The notes under the pieces: model-generated
What the model was told of the DNA's origin: nothing
The model's input: the letters and a program-made list of their open reading frames with translations, nothing else
Databases searched by the model: none
Assembly: GCF_004684345.1 (NCBI RefSeq)
Contig: NZ_CP038469.1
Span: 3,968,001-4,032,000 of the forward strand
Length of the DNA: 64,000 nt
Origin: Citrobacter tructae
Lineage (GTDB): Bacteria; Pseudomonadota; Gammaproteobacteria; Enterobacterales; Enterobacteriaceae
Direction of reading: 5' to 3'
Translations under genes and position numbers: made by a program
In this document: one piece after another, positions 62,537 to 64,000 of the stretch
Position numbering within the stretch: position 1 is the stretch's first letter
Layout: each line of letters starts with the position of its first letter

Positions 62537-63523
62537 TTATGCGAAACGGCTGTCACGTCCGTGCGGTTCATCGAGGTCCTGCCACGGACCGACTGAAATA
62601 ATACCGGTTGGGTTGATAGTTTTGTGACTACGGAAATAGTGATGACGGATATGGTCAAAGTTGACGGTCTCCGCAATGCCCGGCATCTGGTAGATATCGC
62701 GCAGAAAACCGTACAGATTCAGGTAGTCACTGATACGGTGTTTGTCACACTTGAAGTGGGTGACATAGACCGGATCAAAGCGTACCAGCGTGGTCCACAG
62801 TCGAATATCGGCCTCAGTTAGCTGGTCGCCGGTCAGGTAGCGATGCTGACCCAGAATCTGCTCCAGCCGCGCCAGTGATTGAAAGACTTTCTCGACGGCT
62901 TCGTCGTACGCCTCCTGGCTGGTGGCAAAACCGGCTTTATAGACACCATTGTTGACGTTGTCATATATCCAGCTATTCAGCTCGTCAATTTTACTTTGCA
63001 GGGCTGGTGGGTAGTAATCACCGGCTTTGGCACCCAGAGCATCAAACGCGGTGTTAAACATGCGTATGATTTCTGCCGATTCATTGCTGACGATGGTGTG
63101 ATTCTTTTTATCCCACAGCACCGGCACGGTGACGCGGCCGCTGTAATGTGGGTCGGCGTGCAAATACAGCTGATAGAGAAATTCGTGCTGATAGAGCGTA
63201 TCGCCCGTGGCCGCCGGGAAATTATCATCAAATGTCCAGCCATTCTCTAACATCAGCGGATTGACAACGGAAACGGAGATAAACGGCTCCAGACCTTTGA
63301 GCTTGCGCAGAATCAGCGTGCGATGTGCCCACGGGCAGGCCAGAGAAACATACAGGTGATATCGGTCTTTTTCGGCGGCGAAGCCACCCTCGCCAGTTGG
63401 GCCTGGTGCACCATCTGCGGTGAGCCAGTTGCGGAAAGCCGATGCAGAACGTTGAAACTTACCTCCGGTCGATTTGGTGTCGTACCAGGTGTCATGCCAT
63501 ACGCCGTCAATGAGTTGTCCCAT
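62537..63523 (-). CDS. yqjG: Glutathionyl-hydroquinone reductase YqjG
   Basis: Xi-class glutathione transferase reducing glutathionyl-hydroquinones to hydroquinone. 328 residues. Active Cys in VSLACPWAHRT (Cys63), then the thioredoxin-like domain and a C-terminal helical domain with LTGDQLTEADIRLWTTLVRFD. 71 bases after yqjF, with a terminator-like hairpin between. GGAGGC precedes the ATG. Confidence 0.95.
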   Translation of the reverse strand: MGQLIDGVWHDTWYDTKSTGGKFQRSASAFRNWLTADGAPGPTGEGGFAAEKDRYHLYVSLACPWAHRTLILRKLKGLEPFISVSVVNPLMLENGWTFDDNFPAATGDTLYQHEFLYQLYLHADPHYSGRVTVPVLWDKKNHTIVSNESAEIIRMFNTAFDALGAKAGDYYPPALQSKIDELNSWIYDNVNNGVYKAGFATSQEAYDEAVEKVFQSLARLEQILGQHRYLTGDQLTEADIRLWTTLVRFDPVYVTHFKCDKHRISDYLNLYGFLRDIYQMPGIAETVNFDHIRHHYFRSHKTINPTGIISVGPWQDLDEPHGRDSRFA

Positions 63524-63543
63524 AGGTTTGCCTCCTCAGATAG

Positions 63544-63573
63544 CAAAAGCGAGGAGATATCTCCTCGCTTTTT
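63544..63573. terminator. Hairpin between yqjF and yqjG
   Basis: AAAAGCGAGGAGATATCTCC and its continuation form an almost perfect palindrome with A and T runs on the outer sides; ends yqjF transcripts at least in part. Confidence 0.75.
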
Positions 63574-63594
63574 GATGCGTTCAGTATAGCTCGC

Positions 63595-63987
63595 TTACCA
63601 CTTTTTATTCAGTACACGGTCGATGCTGAATGCGCCTGGACCGGTGATAGCCAGCAGCAGGAAACCGCCTGCGATGGTTAAGTTTTTCATGAACATCAGC
63701 GAGTTCATGCCTTCCGCAAAGTTGCTGTGGAAGATGAACGCGGTCAGCACGGTAAAGCCTGCGGTGAACAGTGCAGTAGTGCGGGTCAGGAAACCAAACA
63801 GAATGGCCAGACCGCCGCCGAACTCAAGCAGAATAACCAGCGGTAACATGAAACCCGGAACGCCCATGGCTTCCATATATTGTTGAGTACCCGCATATCC
63901 GCTGATTTTTCCCCAGCCTGCAGAAATAAACAGGATTGGCATCAGAATGCGTGCTACCAGTACACCAACATCTTCTAATTTTTTCAT
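63595..63987 (-). CDS. yqjF: DoxX-family inner-membrane protein YqjF
   Basis: 130 residues, four membrane segments, DoxX family: ARILMPILFISAGWGKISGY (about 12-31) and LLEFGGGLAILFG. Possible oxidoreductase partner or quinone-related role; unproven. In E. coli its promoter responds to nitroaromatic degradation products through YhaJ. The promoter lies beyond the window end; GGAGAG is seen before the ATG. Confidence 0.94.
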   Translation of the reverse strand: MKKLEDVGVLVARILMPILFISAGWGKISGYAGTQQYMEAMGVPGFMLPLVILLEFGGGLAILFGFLTRTTALFTAGFTVLTAFIFHSNFAEGMNSLMFMKNLTIAGGFLLLAITGPGAFSIDRVLNKKW

Positions 63988-64000
63988 CGTACTCTCCAGG

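Overview
The window is a stretch of enterobacterial chromosome. Almost every gene has a close E. coli-type counterpart and the order follows the E. coli deaD-mtr-yhb-yra-aga-gar-rnpB-tdc-yha-yqj region, read in the opposite direction to the usual map. Protein divergence from E. coli, intact aga genes, loss of yraHIJK, yraQ, yhbO and yhaI, and an extra histidine decarboxylase island point to a close relative such as Citrobacter. The genus is an inference; no phylogenetic marker search was possible.

Layout. 1-8786: the 3' part of deaD, tryptophan permease mtr, yhbW, the O2-independent ubiquinone genes ubiUV and ubiT, then small housekeeping genes yhbS, yhbQ, yhbP and yraR. 8816-13345: the envelope and replication group dolP-diaA-yraN-lpoA, divergent from rsmI. 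13477-24985: a complete N-acetylgalactosamine/galactosamine system with two mannose-type PTS permeases (AgaVWE for GalNAc, AgaBCD for GalN, both probably served by AgaF), deacetylase AgaA, deaminase/isomerase AgaS, AgaI, the KbaYZ tagatose-bisphosphate aldolase and repressor AgaR. 25304-32567: a second carbohydrate cluster absent from E. coli K-12, with an AgaR paralogue, a ROK kinase, a Gfo/Idh oxidoreductase with a four-cysteine cluster, and a full binding-protein ABC importer; AgaR-like boxes occur in front of both clusters.

32922-39153: galactarate/glucarate catabolism (garD divergent from garPLRK). 39186-39562: RNase P RNA (rnpB), followed by a degenerate second copy of its 3' tail. 39685-48276: an AT-rich island in the place where E. 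coli carries yhaBC/tdcR. It holds two APC-type amine/amino-acid exchangers flanking a PLP histidine decarboxylase, a second complete histidyl-tRNA synthetase, and a 612-residue protein that joins a REP-associated tyrosine transposase (RAYT/Y1) domain with degraded HUH motif to a catalytically degraded histidyl-tRNA synthetase. That fusion is the most unusual object in the window. 48277-57084: the anaerobic threonine/serine operon tdcABCDEFG. 57369-63987: cysteine uptake and desulfidation (cyuP, cyuA), yhaL, yhaK, yhaJ, yhaH, yqjG and yqjF.

How the parts work together. The Aga and Gar systems turn mucus and plant sugars into triose phosphates, pyruvate and 2-phosphoglycerate. The tdc operon ferments threonine and serine with ATP gain through TdcE/TdcD. 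The hdc island would decarboxylate histidine to histamine and exchange the two across the membrane, giving acid resistance and proton motive force; a spare histidyl-tRNA synthetase beside it resembles the lysU/cadBA pairing of E. coli. No tRNA gene, CRISPR array or intact insertion sequence was seen.
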